Assembly (NCBI RefSeq): GCF_002794255.1
Contig: NZ_PGGW01000069.1
Coordinates: 363,153 to 427,152 of the forward strand
Source of the DNA: Streptomyces carminius
Lineage (GTDB): Bacteria; Actinomycetota; Actinomycetes; Streptomycetales; Streptomycetaceae
Direction: 5' to 3'
DNA length: 64,000 nucleotides
The notes under the pieces are model-generated. The model ran no database searches and had not been told where the DNA came from. It saw only the letters and a program-made list of their open reading frames with translations. This document shows, in pieces, positions 56,835 through 64,000 of the stretch. The position numbers and the translations under genes were made by a program. Each line of letters begins with the position of its first letter. Positions within the stretch are counted from its first letter, which is position 1.

Positions 56835-57683
56835 ATGTCCAGCCATGTCGCGATCGTCACCGACTCCACGGCCTACCTGCCGAGGGCGGCGCTGGAGCAC
56901 CACCGCATCACCTCGGTGCCGCTGACCGTGGTGCTGGGCGACCGGGCGCTGGAGGAAGGCACCGAGATCTCCGCCCAGTCGCTGGCCGAGGCGCTCAGGA
57001 AACGGCGTCCCGTGACCACCTCCCGGCCCGCGCCGCGGGTGTTCGCCGACACCTATCGCGCCATCGCCGAGCAGGCGGACGTGGCGGGCATCGTCTCCCT
57101 CCACCTGTCGGCGGAGATCTCCGGCACCTACGACGCGGCCGTGCTCGCCGCACGGGAGGCCCCCGTACCGGTACGGGTCGTGGACACCGGCATGGTGGCG
57201 ATGGCCCTGGGCTTCTGTGCCCTGACCGCCGCCGTGACCGCCGAGGCGGGCGGCTCGCTGGACGAGACGGTCGCCGCCGCCCGGAAGCGCGCCGAGGACA
57301 CCTCCGCCTTCTTCTACGTCGACACCCTGGACTATCTGCGGCGCGGCGGCCGCATCGGCGCCGCCCGGGCGCTGCTGGGCTCGGCGCTGGCGGTCAAGCC
57401 GTTGCTGGAGCTGGCGGACGGCCGCATCGAGCTGCTGGAGAAGGTGCGCACCGCGTCACGGGCCATCGCCCGGCTGGAGGAGATCGCGGCGGACCGGGCG
57501 GGCGGTTCGGCCGTGGACATCGCCGTACACCACCTGTCGGCGGCCGACCGGGCCGAGCAGCTCGCGGAGCGGCTGCGGGAACGGGTGCCGGGGCTGAAGG
57601 ACCTGCACGTCAGCGAGGTGGGCGCGGTCATCGGCGCGCACACCGGACCGGGGCTGTTGGGTGTGGTGGTGTCACTCGGGTAG
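56835..57683 (+). CDS. degV: DegV family (fatty-acid-binding) protein
   Basis: A 282-residue protein of the DegV/FakB family. It begins MSSHVAIVTDSTAYLP, the family's TDS(T/A) ligand motif, and contains GDRALEEGTEIS, TSRPAPRVF, the SISGTY-like segment SAEISGTYDAA and VDTLDYLRRGGRI. FakB proteins present fatty acids to a kinase; no fakA-like gene is in the window. The start was chosen for the -10 box seven bases upstream. Confidence 0.92.
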   Translation: MSSHVAIVTDSTAYLPRAALEHHRITSVPLTVVLGDRALEEGTEISAQSLAEALRKRRPVTTSRPAPRVFADTYRAIAEQADVAGIVSLHLSAEISGTYDAAVLAAREAPVPVRVVDTGMVAMALGFCALTAAVTAEAGGSLDETVAAARKRAEDTSAFFYVDTLDYLRRGGRIGAARALLGSALAVKPLLELADGRIELLEKVRTASRAIARLEEIAADRAGGSAVDIAVHHLSAADRAEQLAERLRERVPGLKDLHVSEVGAVIGAHTGPGLLGVVVSLG

Positions 57684-57757
57684 GTGACGGAGTTGTCCAC
57701 AGCCGGTGGGTGGTCCACAGAAAAGGACCATGATCACCAGGGGTGGTCCGTCCCGCC

Positions 57758-57771
57758 TACCGTCGACCGGC
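57758..57771 (+). promoter_or_regulatory. Probable leaderless promoter of comEA
   Basis: TACCGT at 57758-57763 lies eight bases before ATG 57772. Confidence 0.45.
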
Positions 57772-59298
57772 ATGAGCACCCGAACCTCTTCCTCTTCCTC
57801 TTCCCCTTCCCGCGCCCATGCCCGCTCGCGCCCCCTTCCGGCCGGTCCCGGCCGCCACCGCGTTCCGGCCGGCCCCGGCCGTCTGACCAAGCTGCGTACC
57901 TCCCGGCGGACCACCACCGCGGCGACGGCCGTGCCGTTGAGCGAGCGGGCCGACGCCCTCCTGCCGGACGTGCCGCCGGCCGCCGGCCCGGAGCCGTGCG
58001 GCCCGGACACCGCGTCCGGTCCCGACTCCGTGCCCGGCCCTGCTCCCGCTCCCGAGGCACCCGCCCCCACCCTCGATGCCGTGGCTGCTGCCGTGGCGAC
58101 GGTGGTGCCGTTGAGCGAGCGGTCCGGTGTCCTCCTGCCGGATGCGCCGCCGGCCGCCGATCCGGAGCCGTGCGGCCCGGACACCGCGTCCGGTCCCCAG
58201 GCCCCTGCCTCAGGTTCTCCCCCTTCCCCTGCCCCCGCTCCCTTTCTCCTCCCGCCCCCTGCGCCTGCGGTGCCCGGTCCGGGGCCCGGCGTCGGGGCGG
58301 ACACCACCACGCCGCTGTCCCGGGCGGAGGCCGTGGCCGCCGCTCGCGGGGCGGTCCGCCAGGCCCGCGCCCACCGCCGTGCGGCGGCACCTCCGGAGCG
58401 TCCGGTACGGACCGCACCGCCCACCGGAGCACGTTCCGCCGCCCCCGCTCCTTTCCCCGCGCGCACTCCCGTCTCCGCTTCCGGTCGCGTCGCCGCCCGC
58501 ACCACTACCGCACCGGTCCCGCCATCCGGGCCGGAGCCGGGACCGGAGAGGGGGATGCCCCGGCGCCTCCGGCTGGCAGAGGCCGTACGGGACCGGCTGC
58601 CGCTGTGGCTGCGGACCCGGTGCGGGGTGCGGCCACGTGCCCTGGCCGCCCTCGCCCTGGTGCTCGCCGTGGCACTGGGCCTGGCCGTCCACCACTTTCG
58701 GGACGGCCGCCCGCAGGCCGTGCGGGTACCGCCGGTGGAGTCGGTCTCCCGGGCCCGGGCCGCCGCACCGTCCGGGCTGCCGTCCGCCCCACCGTCCGGG
58801 CTGCCCGCCGGTCCGCCCGCCGTACCGGCCTCCGGCGGGAAGCCGCTGATGGTGGACGTGACGGGCGAGGTCCGCAGGCCGGGGGTCCACCGACTGCCGG
58901 CCGGCGCCCGGGTGGCGGACGCCCTGCGGGCCGCGGGCGGCATCCGCCCCGGCACCGAGCTCCACGGCCTCAACCGTGCCCGGTTGGTGGCCGACGGCGA
59001 GCAGATCGTCGTCGGACAGCCCCCGACGGCACCTGCCGTACCTGCCGCACCTGCCGGATCCACCGCCGCGTCCGCCGTCACCGGGGGCGGCGGTCCGCAG
59101 CCGGGCGTGCCGGTCAGCCTCAGCTCCGCCACCGCCGACCAGCTCGACGCACTTCCCGGTATCGGCCCCGTCATGGCCCAGCGCATCATCGACTACCGCA
59201 ACCAGCACGGCGGTTTCACCTCCGTCGAACAGCTCCGTGAGGTCAACGGCATCGGTGAGCGCCGCTTCGCCGATCTGAAGCCCCTCATCGGGCCGTGA
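57772..59298 (+). CDS. comEA: ComEA-like DNA-binding protein with long repetitive N-terminus
   Basis: A 508-residue protein. Conserved ComEA parts are at the C-terminus: a membrane helix at about 290-310 (ALAALALVLAVALGLAVHHF), an SLBB domain at about 360-415 (VDVTGEVRRPGVHRLPAG) and a helix-hairpin-helix pair at about 447-508 (LPGIGPVMAQRI and VNGIGERRF) for double-stranded DNA. The first 285 residues are low-complexity and contain a duplicated segment (VPLSER...EPCGPDTASG) from DNA copies at 57931-58022 and 58105-58197. Such N-terminal extensions are unusual in size. The stop overlaps the comEC start. ComEA normally binds DNA during uptake; natural uptake in Streptomyces is not established. 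Confidence 0.9.
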   Translation: MSTRTSSSSSSPSRAHARSRPLPAGPGRHRVPAGPGRLTKLRTSRRTTTAATAVPLSERADALLPDVPPAAGPEPCGPDTASGPDSVPGPAPAPEAPAPTLDAVAAAVATVVPLSERSGVLLPDAPPAADPEPCGPDTASGPQAPASGSPPSPAPAPFLLPPPAPAVPGPGPGVGADTTTPLSRAEAVAAARGAVRQARAHRRAAAPPERPVRTAPPTGARSAAPAPFPARTPVSASGRVAARTTTAPVPPSGPEPGPERGMPRRLRLAEAVRDRLPLWLRTRCGVRPRALAALALVLAVALGLAVHHFRDGRPQAVRVPPVESVSRARAAAPSGLPSAPPSGLPAGPPAVPASGGKPLMVDVTGEVRRPGVHRLPAGARVADALRAAGGIRPGTELHGLNRARLVADGEQIVVGQPPTAPAVPAAPAGSTAASAVTGGGGPQPGVPVSLSSATADQLDALPGIGPVMAQRIIDYRNQHGGFTSVEQLREVNGIGERRFADLKPLIGP

Positions 59299-61931
59299 CC
59301 GGCGGCGACAGGTGGGCCCGGGCCGCCGGTGCCTCCCGCCGGGCGGCGGTGCACGCCGCGGCGGGGAACCGGCTGGGGACAGCCGAGCCACGGCAGGAGG
59401 GCCCGGCCGACCTGAGGCTGATCCCGCCCGCGCTGGCCGCGTGGGGCGCGGCGGCACTGGCCCTGGGAGCCCCGGGCCGGGTGGCCGTCGCGGGGGTGAC
59501 CGGCTGTGCGCTGCTGGTCGCGGCCCTGCTGCTCCACACCCGGCACCGGGCCCGGAGCCGTACCCGGAACCGCGACCAGGAACGAGGCAGGCACCAGGCC
59601 CGGAACGGCGGGCGTACGGCGCTGGCCATGACGCTGCTGTGCGCCGCCGCGGGCGGCGGGGTGGCCGCGGCGCACGCCGCCGACCTCCACCGCGGCCCCC
59701 TGCCCGGCCTGGCCGGAAGACACGCCCACATCACCGCCGAGGTGACCGTCACCGCCGATCCGCGCACGGTCAAGTCCCGGATCAGAGGCTCCGAGCAACT
59801 GCCGGAACTGATCGCACTGCGAGCCGACGCCGTCCGCGTCACCACCACGGACGGCACGGTGACCGCCACCCGTTCCCCGGTGTTGCTGCTGGTGCGGCAG
59901 CCGAAGGAGACCGTCACCGCCACCGGCTCTGAAACCGACCCCGATACCGGCCCCGCCGCGACGGCCGACCGGGCGTCGCCCTGGCTCGGGCTCCTCCCCA
60001 GCACCCGGCTGCGGGTGGCGGCCCGGCTCGCTCCCGCGTCGGACGACGGCCCCGGTGGCCGGGACATCGCCGCCGTCCTGCGGGTGAGCGGTACGGGTCC
60101 GCCCACGGTGACCGGTGAGCCGACCACCGTCCAGCGCACCGCCGGGAAACTGCGGGCCGGACTGCGGGAGGCGAGCGACGGGCTGCCACCCGACGCCCGG
60201 GCGCTGCTGCCCGGACTGGTGGTCGGCGACACCTCACGCATCCCGGAGGACCTGGACGAGGCATTCCGCGCCTCGGACATGCTGCATCTGCTGGCGGTCT
60301 CCGGCTCCAACCTCGCGATCCTGCTGGTGCTGCTGATCGGACCGCCGGGCCGGGCCGCCCGCGCCGAACGCGGCGGGGCCGCACCCCTGCTGGGACTGTC
60401 ACTGCGCACCACCGCGGTCACCGGCGCGCTGCTGGTCCTCGTCTTCGTGGTGGTATGCCGCCCCGAGCCCAGTGTGCTGCGGGCGGCGGCCTGCGGGCTG
60501 ATCACCATCGCGGCGATCGGCACCGGACGCCGGCGCTCCCTGCTGCCCGCCCTGGCCGCCGCCGTCCTGCTGCTGGTGCTGTACGACCCCTGGCTCGCCC
60601 GGGACTTCGGGTTCCTGCTGTCCGTGCTGGCCACCGGATCGCTGCTGACCGTCGCGCCCCGCTGGAGCACAGCCCTGCGCCGCCGGGGGGTGCCCGGCCG
60701 GCTCGCCGAGGCACTGGCCGCCGCTGCCGCCGCGCAGGCGGCGTGCGCCCCCGTGGTCGCGGTGCTGGCCGCGCATGTCAGCCTGGTCGCCATCCCGTGC
60801 AATCTGCTGGCCGAGTTCCTGGTGGCACCCGCGACCGTGCTCGGCTTCGCCGCCCTGGCGGCGGCACCGCTGTCCATGCCCCTGGCCGAGTTCCTGGCCC
60901 GGCTGGCGGGCTGGCCCACCGGCGGCATCGCCGCCGTCGCCCGCACGGGCGCCGCCCTGCCCGGCGCCGAGATCGACTGGCCCGGAAGCTGGACGGGCGC
61001 CCTGCTGCTGGCCGCACTCACCGGCGTGCTGGCCCTGGCCGCCCGTCGGCTGATACGGCACCCCTGGCACCCCTGGCTCTGTGTGGCCTGCGCCGCTCTG
61101 CTGGTCCTGGCGATCGTGCGGCCCGTACCGCTGGTCCGCCCGCTCACCGGCTGGCCGCCCCCCGGCTGGCGGCTGGCCGTCTGCGACGTGGGTCAGGGCG
61201 ACGCGCTGGCCCTGGCGGCGGGGGAGGGCGCGGCGGTCGTCGTCGACACCGGCCCCGACCCGAGGGCGGTGGACCGCTGTCTGCGCACCCTCGGCGTCAC
61301 CGCCGTACCCCTGCTGGTGCTCACCCACTTCCACGCCGACCATGTGGCCGGGCTCGGCGGGGTGCTGCGCGGCCGGGCGGTCGGCGCGATCCAGACCACC
61401 ACCCGGGCCGAGCCGTCCGGCCAGGCGGCGGCCGTCCACCGCGCCGCGTTCCGCGCCGACATCCCCGTCCTGCTGCCGGTGCCGGGGGAGCGGCGCCGGA
61501 TCGGCCCGCTGACCTGGGAGGTGCTGTGGCCCACCACGCCCCCGCCACCCGGGCCGCCCGCCTCCTCGGGGGAGGAGGCCAACGACGCCAGCGTGACCCT
61601 GCTCGCCCGCACCGGGGACCTGACGGTCTTCCTTCCGGGTGATCTCGAACCCCCGGCCCAGCAGCGCCTGCTGGCCACCCGCCCCGACCTGCCGCCCGTC
61701 GACGTCCTCAAGGTCGCCCACCACGGCTCCGCCTACCAGGACCCGGCCCTGCTGGCGCGGCTGCGCCCCCGTATCGCCCTGATCTCCTGTGGTGAGGACA
61801 ACCCCTACGGCCACCCCGCTCCCCGTACCCTCACCGCCCTGCGCACCGTCGGCGCCGCCGTCCTGCGCACCGACACCCACGGCTCCCTGGCCGTCACCGC
61901 CGACGGGACGGTGGTCGGCTCGGAGGGGTGA
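59295..61931 (+). CDS. comEC: ComEC/Rec2 family DNA-channel protein
   Basis: An 878-residue polytopic membrane protein of the ComEC/Rec2 family, which passes single-stranded DNA across the membrane in competent bacteria. The N-terminal part holds the DUF4131-type region, the Competence domain begins at about residue 300 (GLVVGDTS, LLAVSGSNLAI), and about ten hydrophobic segments are present. The C-terminal metallo-beta-lactamase-like domain keeps THFHADH (about 676-682), DVGQGDA and KVAHHGS. All metal ligands I can see are intact. Start GTG 59295 overlaps comEA by four bases, so the two are coupled. Confidence 0.92.
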   Translation: MTGGDRWARAAGASRRAAVHAAAGNRLGTAEPRQEGPADLRLIPPALAAWGAAALALGAPGRVAVAGVTGCALLVAALLLHTRHRARSRTRNRDQERGRHQARNGGRTALAMTLLCAAAGGGVAAAHAADLHRGPLPGLAGRHAHITAEVTVTADPRTVKSRIRGSEQLPELIALRADAVRVTTTDGTVTATRSPVLLLVRQPKETVTATGSETDPDTGPAATADRASPWLGLLPSTRLRVAARLAPASDDGPGGRDIAAVLRVSGTGPPTVTGEPTTVQRTAGKLRAGLREASDGLPPDARALLPGLVVGDTSRIPEDLDEAFRASDMLHLLAVSGSNLAILLVLLIGPPGRAARAERGGAAPLLGLSLRTTAVTGALLVLVFVVVCRPEPSVLRAAACGLITIAAIGTGRRRSLLPALAAAVLLLVLYDPWLARDFGFLLSVLATGSLLTVAPRWSTALRRRGVPGRLAEALAAAAAAQAACAPVVAVLAAHVSLVAIPCNLLAEFLVAPATVLGFAALAAAPLSMPLAEFLARLAGWPTGGIAAVARTGAALPGAEIDWPGSWTGALLLAALTGVLALAARRLIRHPWHPWLCVACAALLVLAIVRPVPLVRPLTGWPPPGWRLAVCDVGQGDALALAAGEGAAVVVDTGPDPRAVDRCLRTLGVTAVPLLVLTHFHADHVAGLGGVLRGRAVGAIQTTTRAEPSGQAAAVHRAAFRADIPVLLPVPGERRRIGPLTWEVLWPTTPPPPGPPASSGEEANDASVTLLARTGDLTVFLPGDLEPPAQQRLLATRPDLPPVDVLKVAHHGSAYQDPALLARLRPRIALISCGEDNPYGHPAPRTLTALRTVGAAVLRTDTHGSLAVTADGTVVGSEG

Positions 61932-61948
61932 GAAACGAGAACTCCGTT

Positions 61949-61984
61949 TCCAGAGGAACGCACGTCTCCAGAGGAACGCACGTC
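61949..61984 (+). repeat. Perfect 18-base tandem duplication
   Basis: TCCAGAGGAACGCACGTC occurs twice without a gap (61949-61966 and 61967-61984), just after the comEC stop and about 80 bases before the next gene. Confidence 0.85.
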
Positions 61985-62066
61985 GGCGGTCGAACCGCCC
62001 GGTGCCGTGCGGCGTCTGTCCGGGTACCCGTCCGCCGGATCGTGAATGCCGAGAAGGGGCCCCGCC

Positions 62067-62690
62067 TTGGCCGGAACAGCCACCCGTCACCTCTACCTCA
62101 CCAGGCACGGCGAGGCTTCGCCGGACGAGAGCACACTGACGGACGACGGCCGCCGACAGGCCGTGCTGCTCGGTGAGCGGCTTCGCGACAGTCCGCTCGC
62201 AGTGGTCCACCACGGACCACTGCCACGAGCGGAGCAGACCGCCGAACTGATCTGCGGCCGACTCGACGGTGTCCCCTCGCAGCCGTCGGAACCGGCCGGG
62301 GACTACCTCCCCCATCTGCCGGAGAGAGAGGAGCTGCCACCGGATTCGGCCGACGCCATGCTGGGCCACCTGTCCCGGTTCCCGGCCGAGGAGCGCGAAC
62401 ACGGCCCCGGGCTGGCGCGGGAGGCCCTTGCCCGGTTCACCGGACCGGTCGAAGGCGATGAACCCCGTCACGAACTCGTGGTGACGCACAACTTCCTCAT
62501 CGGCTGGCTCGTCCGGGCCGCTCTCGACGCCCCGAAGTGGCGCTGGATGGGGCTCAACCACGCCCACGCCGCCCTGACCGTCATCCGGTACGCGCCCGGT
62601 CGGCCCGCCTCCGTGCTGGTCTACAACGACACGGGACACCTTCCCCCGCGGCTTCGCCGGACCGGCTTCCCGCCCGAGCTCCGTCTCTGA
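62067..62690 (+). CDS. Histidine phosphatase family protein
   Basis: A 207-residue histidine phosphatase. RHG is at residues 13-15 (YLTRHGEAS), the second His in VVTHNFLIGW, and Glu/Arg residues of the pocket in RAEQTAELI. The C-terminal half has KWRWMGLNHAHAALTVI. The start is taken as TTG 62067, which has GAGAAGGGG upstream and gives the family beginning MAGTATRHLY; ATG 62046 is seven codons further up. It lacks the longer insertion of phosphoglycerate mutases. The substrate is unknown. Confidence 0.88.
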   Translation: MAGTATRHLYLTRHGEASPDESTLTDDGRRQAVLLGERLRDSPLAVVHHGPLPRAEQTAELICGRLDGVPSQPSEPAGDYLPHLPEREELPPDSADAMLGHLSRFPAEEREHGPGLAREALARFTGPVEGDEPRHELVVTHNFLIGWLVRAALDAPKWRWMGLNHAHAALTVIRYAPGRPASVLVYNDTGHLPPRLRRTGFPPELRL

Positions 62691-62761
62691 GCGGACCGTG
62701 CCGGCCGGCGTCCGTGTCTTCGGAGAAGGCGGTCGCCGGTGAGGCGGATCAGGCCGGCGGC

Positions 62762-63376
62762 CTACGCGGCGGCGGTGCCGAGGTGGGTGGAGATGCGGGC
62801 GATCGTCCGCGCGTTGTCCTCGAACAGGTGCCCCCGCATGCCCGCTTCCCGCGCCGCGTCGACGTTGGCCGCCACGTCGTCGACGAACAGGCAGTCCTCC
62901 GGACGTACTTCCAGGCGGGCACAGACCAACGCGTAGGCCGCCGGGTCGGGTTTGCACACCCCGACCTCGTGCGAGTAGACGATCTCCTCCACCAGCTCGT
63001 CGAAGCGGTACGCCTCCGTCTCCCGCTCCCTGGCGCCGACGAAGCTGTTGCTCAGGATGCCGAGCCTGCAATGCGGCCGCAGATCGCGGACACAGGCGAT
63101 CAGCTCCTCGTTGGGACTGCCCAGATACTCGGCCCACAGATCGGTCATGAAGGCGTCGACCCGTGGCGCGTCGAGGCCGAGCTCCGCGGCGACCCGTGCC
63201 CGCACCCCCTCCTCATCGATCGCCCCGGTGCTCCCCGCCCGCCAGACCTCGCCCAGCCGCCGGTCCACGGTGCCCACCGGCAGCCCGAGCCGCCGTTCCC
63301 AGTCCTGCTGCCAGCCCGTCGCCGGAGTGATCTCCAGTACGCCACCGATGTCGAGAACGACGCAGCGTGCCCTCAT
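62762..63376 (-). CDS. HAD-superfamily hydrolase with altered motif I
   Basis: A 204-residue HAD-type phosphatase (subclass IA-like). Motif I, normally DxDxT/V, reads DIGGVLE (Asp9, Gly11), so the second Asp is missing. Motif II is LSNSF (Ser in LGILSNSFV), motif III Lys in VGVCKPDP, and motif IV DDVAANVD (FVDDV). The single-Asp DxGG form is known in many HAD proteins and may mean altered activity. ATG 63376 has GGAAGGCGAG upstream. The gene is convergent with the phosphatase. Confidence 0.88.
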   Translation of the reverse strand: MRARCVVLDIGGVLEITPATGWQQDWERRLGLPVGTVDRRLGEVWRAGSTGAIDEEGVRARVAAELGLDAPRVDAFMTDLWAEYLGSPNEELIACVRDLRPHCRLGILSNSFVGARERETEAYRFDELVEEIVYSHEVGVCKPDPAAYALVCARLEVRPEDCLFVDDVAANVDAAREAGMRGHLFEDNARTIARISTHLGTAAA

Positions 63377-63748
63377 GCGTGCTCGCCTTCCGTTCCGTGC
63401 CGGACGGGGAGGTGGCCACTGCCGGTGCTCCGCCGGGGTGGGGGCCGGGGACAGCAGGTGGCTGTCAGGACGGCGGGCCGCCCCCAAGTGGTTGCACCAC
63501 CGCTCCGGTGCGGCGCCCGGACCGTCCGGGGAGCCCGAGGGCAACGGTGCGCGATCGGGCTGCTTCGTGTGCTCCGGATTCGCCGGTCCAGCGAATCCGG
63601 AGCTCGCCGTCCGCCATTGTCGTGTGGCATTCGCGATCGTGTGACGGCTGGCTCGGAGGAGGAAGACCTGCGGGTCACCTTGGAAGGGGACGACGACGGA
63701 CATGGTGCCGGCCGTCGTGGGTGGGCGGCCGGCACCATGGGGACGACG
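63377..63748. other. Intergenic stretch before the FG-GAP repeat gene, with a 13-pair hairpin
   Basis: 372 bases without a convincing gene. A perfect 13-pair stem (63571-63583 with 63591-63603, loop CGGTCCA) may end a transcript. Minus-strand frames upstream of the HAD gene read straight through this hairpin and look like shadows. Confidence 0.45.
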
Positions 63749-64000
63749 TCAGGCGATGATGCGGTTGAAGTTGTTCCAGCCGTGGCCGATTTGGCGGCCG
63801 CTGCCGTATGGTGCGCCGTCGTCGCGGATGAAGTTGTTGGAGTACAGCCACATTGTGCCGTCGGGTTTCAGTGCCACCAGGTCGGTGAATCCGTCACCGG
63901 TTGCGTCGGCTGCGATGATGCGGTTGAAGTTGTTCCAGCCGTGGCCGATTTGGCGGCCGCTGCCGTATGGTGCGCCGTCGTCGCGGATGAAGTTGTTGGA
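63749..64000 (-). CDS. FG-GAP/VCBS repeat-containing protein, C-terminal end
   Basis: The last 83 residues of a minus-strand protein that begins beyond the window. The sequence repeats with a 53-residue period: GHGWNNFNRIIAADATGDGFTDLVALKPDGTMWLYSNNF-like units, with the calcium-binding D-A-T-G-D-G-F-T-D of FG-GAP/VCBS beta-propeller blades. The stop is TGA at 63751-63749. DNA repeats are perfect over 89 bases (63753-63841 and 63912-64000), so the copies are recent or homogenised. Proteins of this kind are usually secreted enzymes or binding proteins; the catalytic part, if any, lies outside the window. Confidence 0.85.
   Translation of the reverse strand, partial: SNNFIRDDGAPYGSGRQIGHGWNNFNRIIAADATGDGFTDLVALKPDGTMWLYSNNFIRDDGAPYGSGRQIGHGWNNFNRIIA

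Noticed and set aside
60399..63137. Minus-strand open frame of 912 codons opposite comEC and the phosphatase
   Set aside because: Spans several genes and the tandem repeat; composition as expected of an antisense frame.

Overview
The window is about 73% G+C, with strongly GC-biased third codon positions, many GTG starts and actinobacterial gene order. It reads as chromosomal core DNA of a Streptomyces or close relative. The order clpP-clpX, valS, folC, ndk, mreBCD-pbp2-rodA, TIGR03960 radical SAM, TIGR03936, rne, rplU-rpmA-obg, proB, proA, nadD, LCP protein, rsfS, leuS, comEA-comEC matches what I recall of the S. coelicolor SCO2567-SCO2618 block, read here in one direction.

Region 1 (1-16.9 kb) holds protein quality control (ClpP end, ClpX), valyl-tRNA synthetase, folate polyglutamylation, NDP kinase and the spore-wall/elongasome operon mreB-mreC-mreD-pbp2-rodA, followed by a cobalamin-binding radical SAM protein. 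Region 2 (16.9-18.7 kb) is an accessory insertion between the TIGR03960 and TIGR03936 genes. It contains hairpins resembling an IS200/IS605 end or omega-RNA scaffold without transposase, a dienelactone-hydrolase-like gene lacking its usual nucleophile, and the remains of an integrase. Region 3 (18.7-26.9 kb) holds a GNAT acetyltransferase, TIGR03936, a 1.3-kilo-residue RNase E/G with repetitive flanks, ribosomal proteins L21 and L27, and Obg.

Region 4 (27-37.8 kb) is a cell-wall polymer locus: three CDP-glycerol glycerophosphotransferase-type proteins (two with an N-terminal GT2 domain), a UDP-glucose 4-epimerase and a membrane acyltransferase. Region 5 (37.9-48.5 kb) holds proline synthesis (proB, proA), a pair of membrane proteins sharing an N-terminal FDESFVRAA motif, an M48 protease, nadD, a divergent LytR-CpsA-Psr protein, rsfS and a histidine phosphatase. 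The polymer genes, the LCP protein and the mre operon plausibly serve one process, assembly of the wall and its anionic polymers, but that link is inference.

Region 6 (48.6-64 kb) has two identical tRNA-Ala(GGC) genes around a small zinc-ribbon-like gene, then leuS preceded by a probable leucine attenuator (12-residue leader peptide with Leu-Leu-Leu, then a U-tract terminator). After it come glycolate-oxidase-type subunits, a DegV protein, ComEA/ComEC, a histidine phosphatase, a HAD hydrolase, and the 3' end of an FG-GAP/VCBS repeat protein with near-perfect DNA repeats. Many genes start 6-8 bases after a TANNNT box, indicating frequent leaderless transcription. Starts, promoters and folds were read by eye; nothing was searched or folded computationally.
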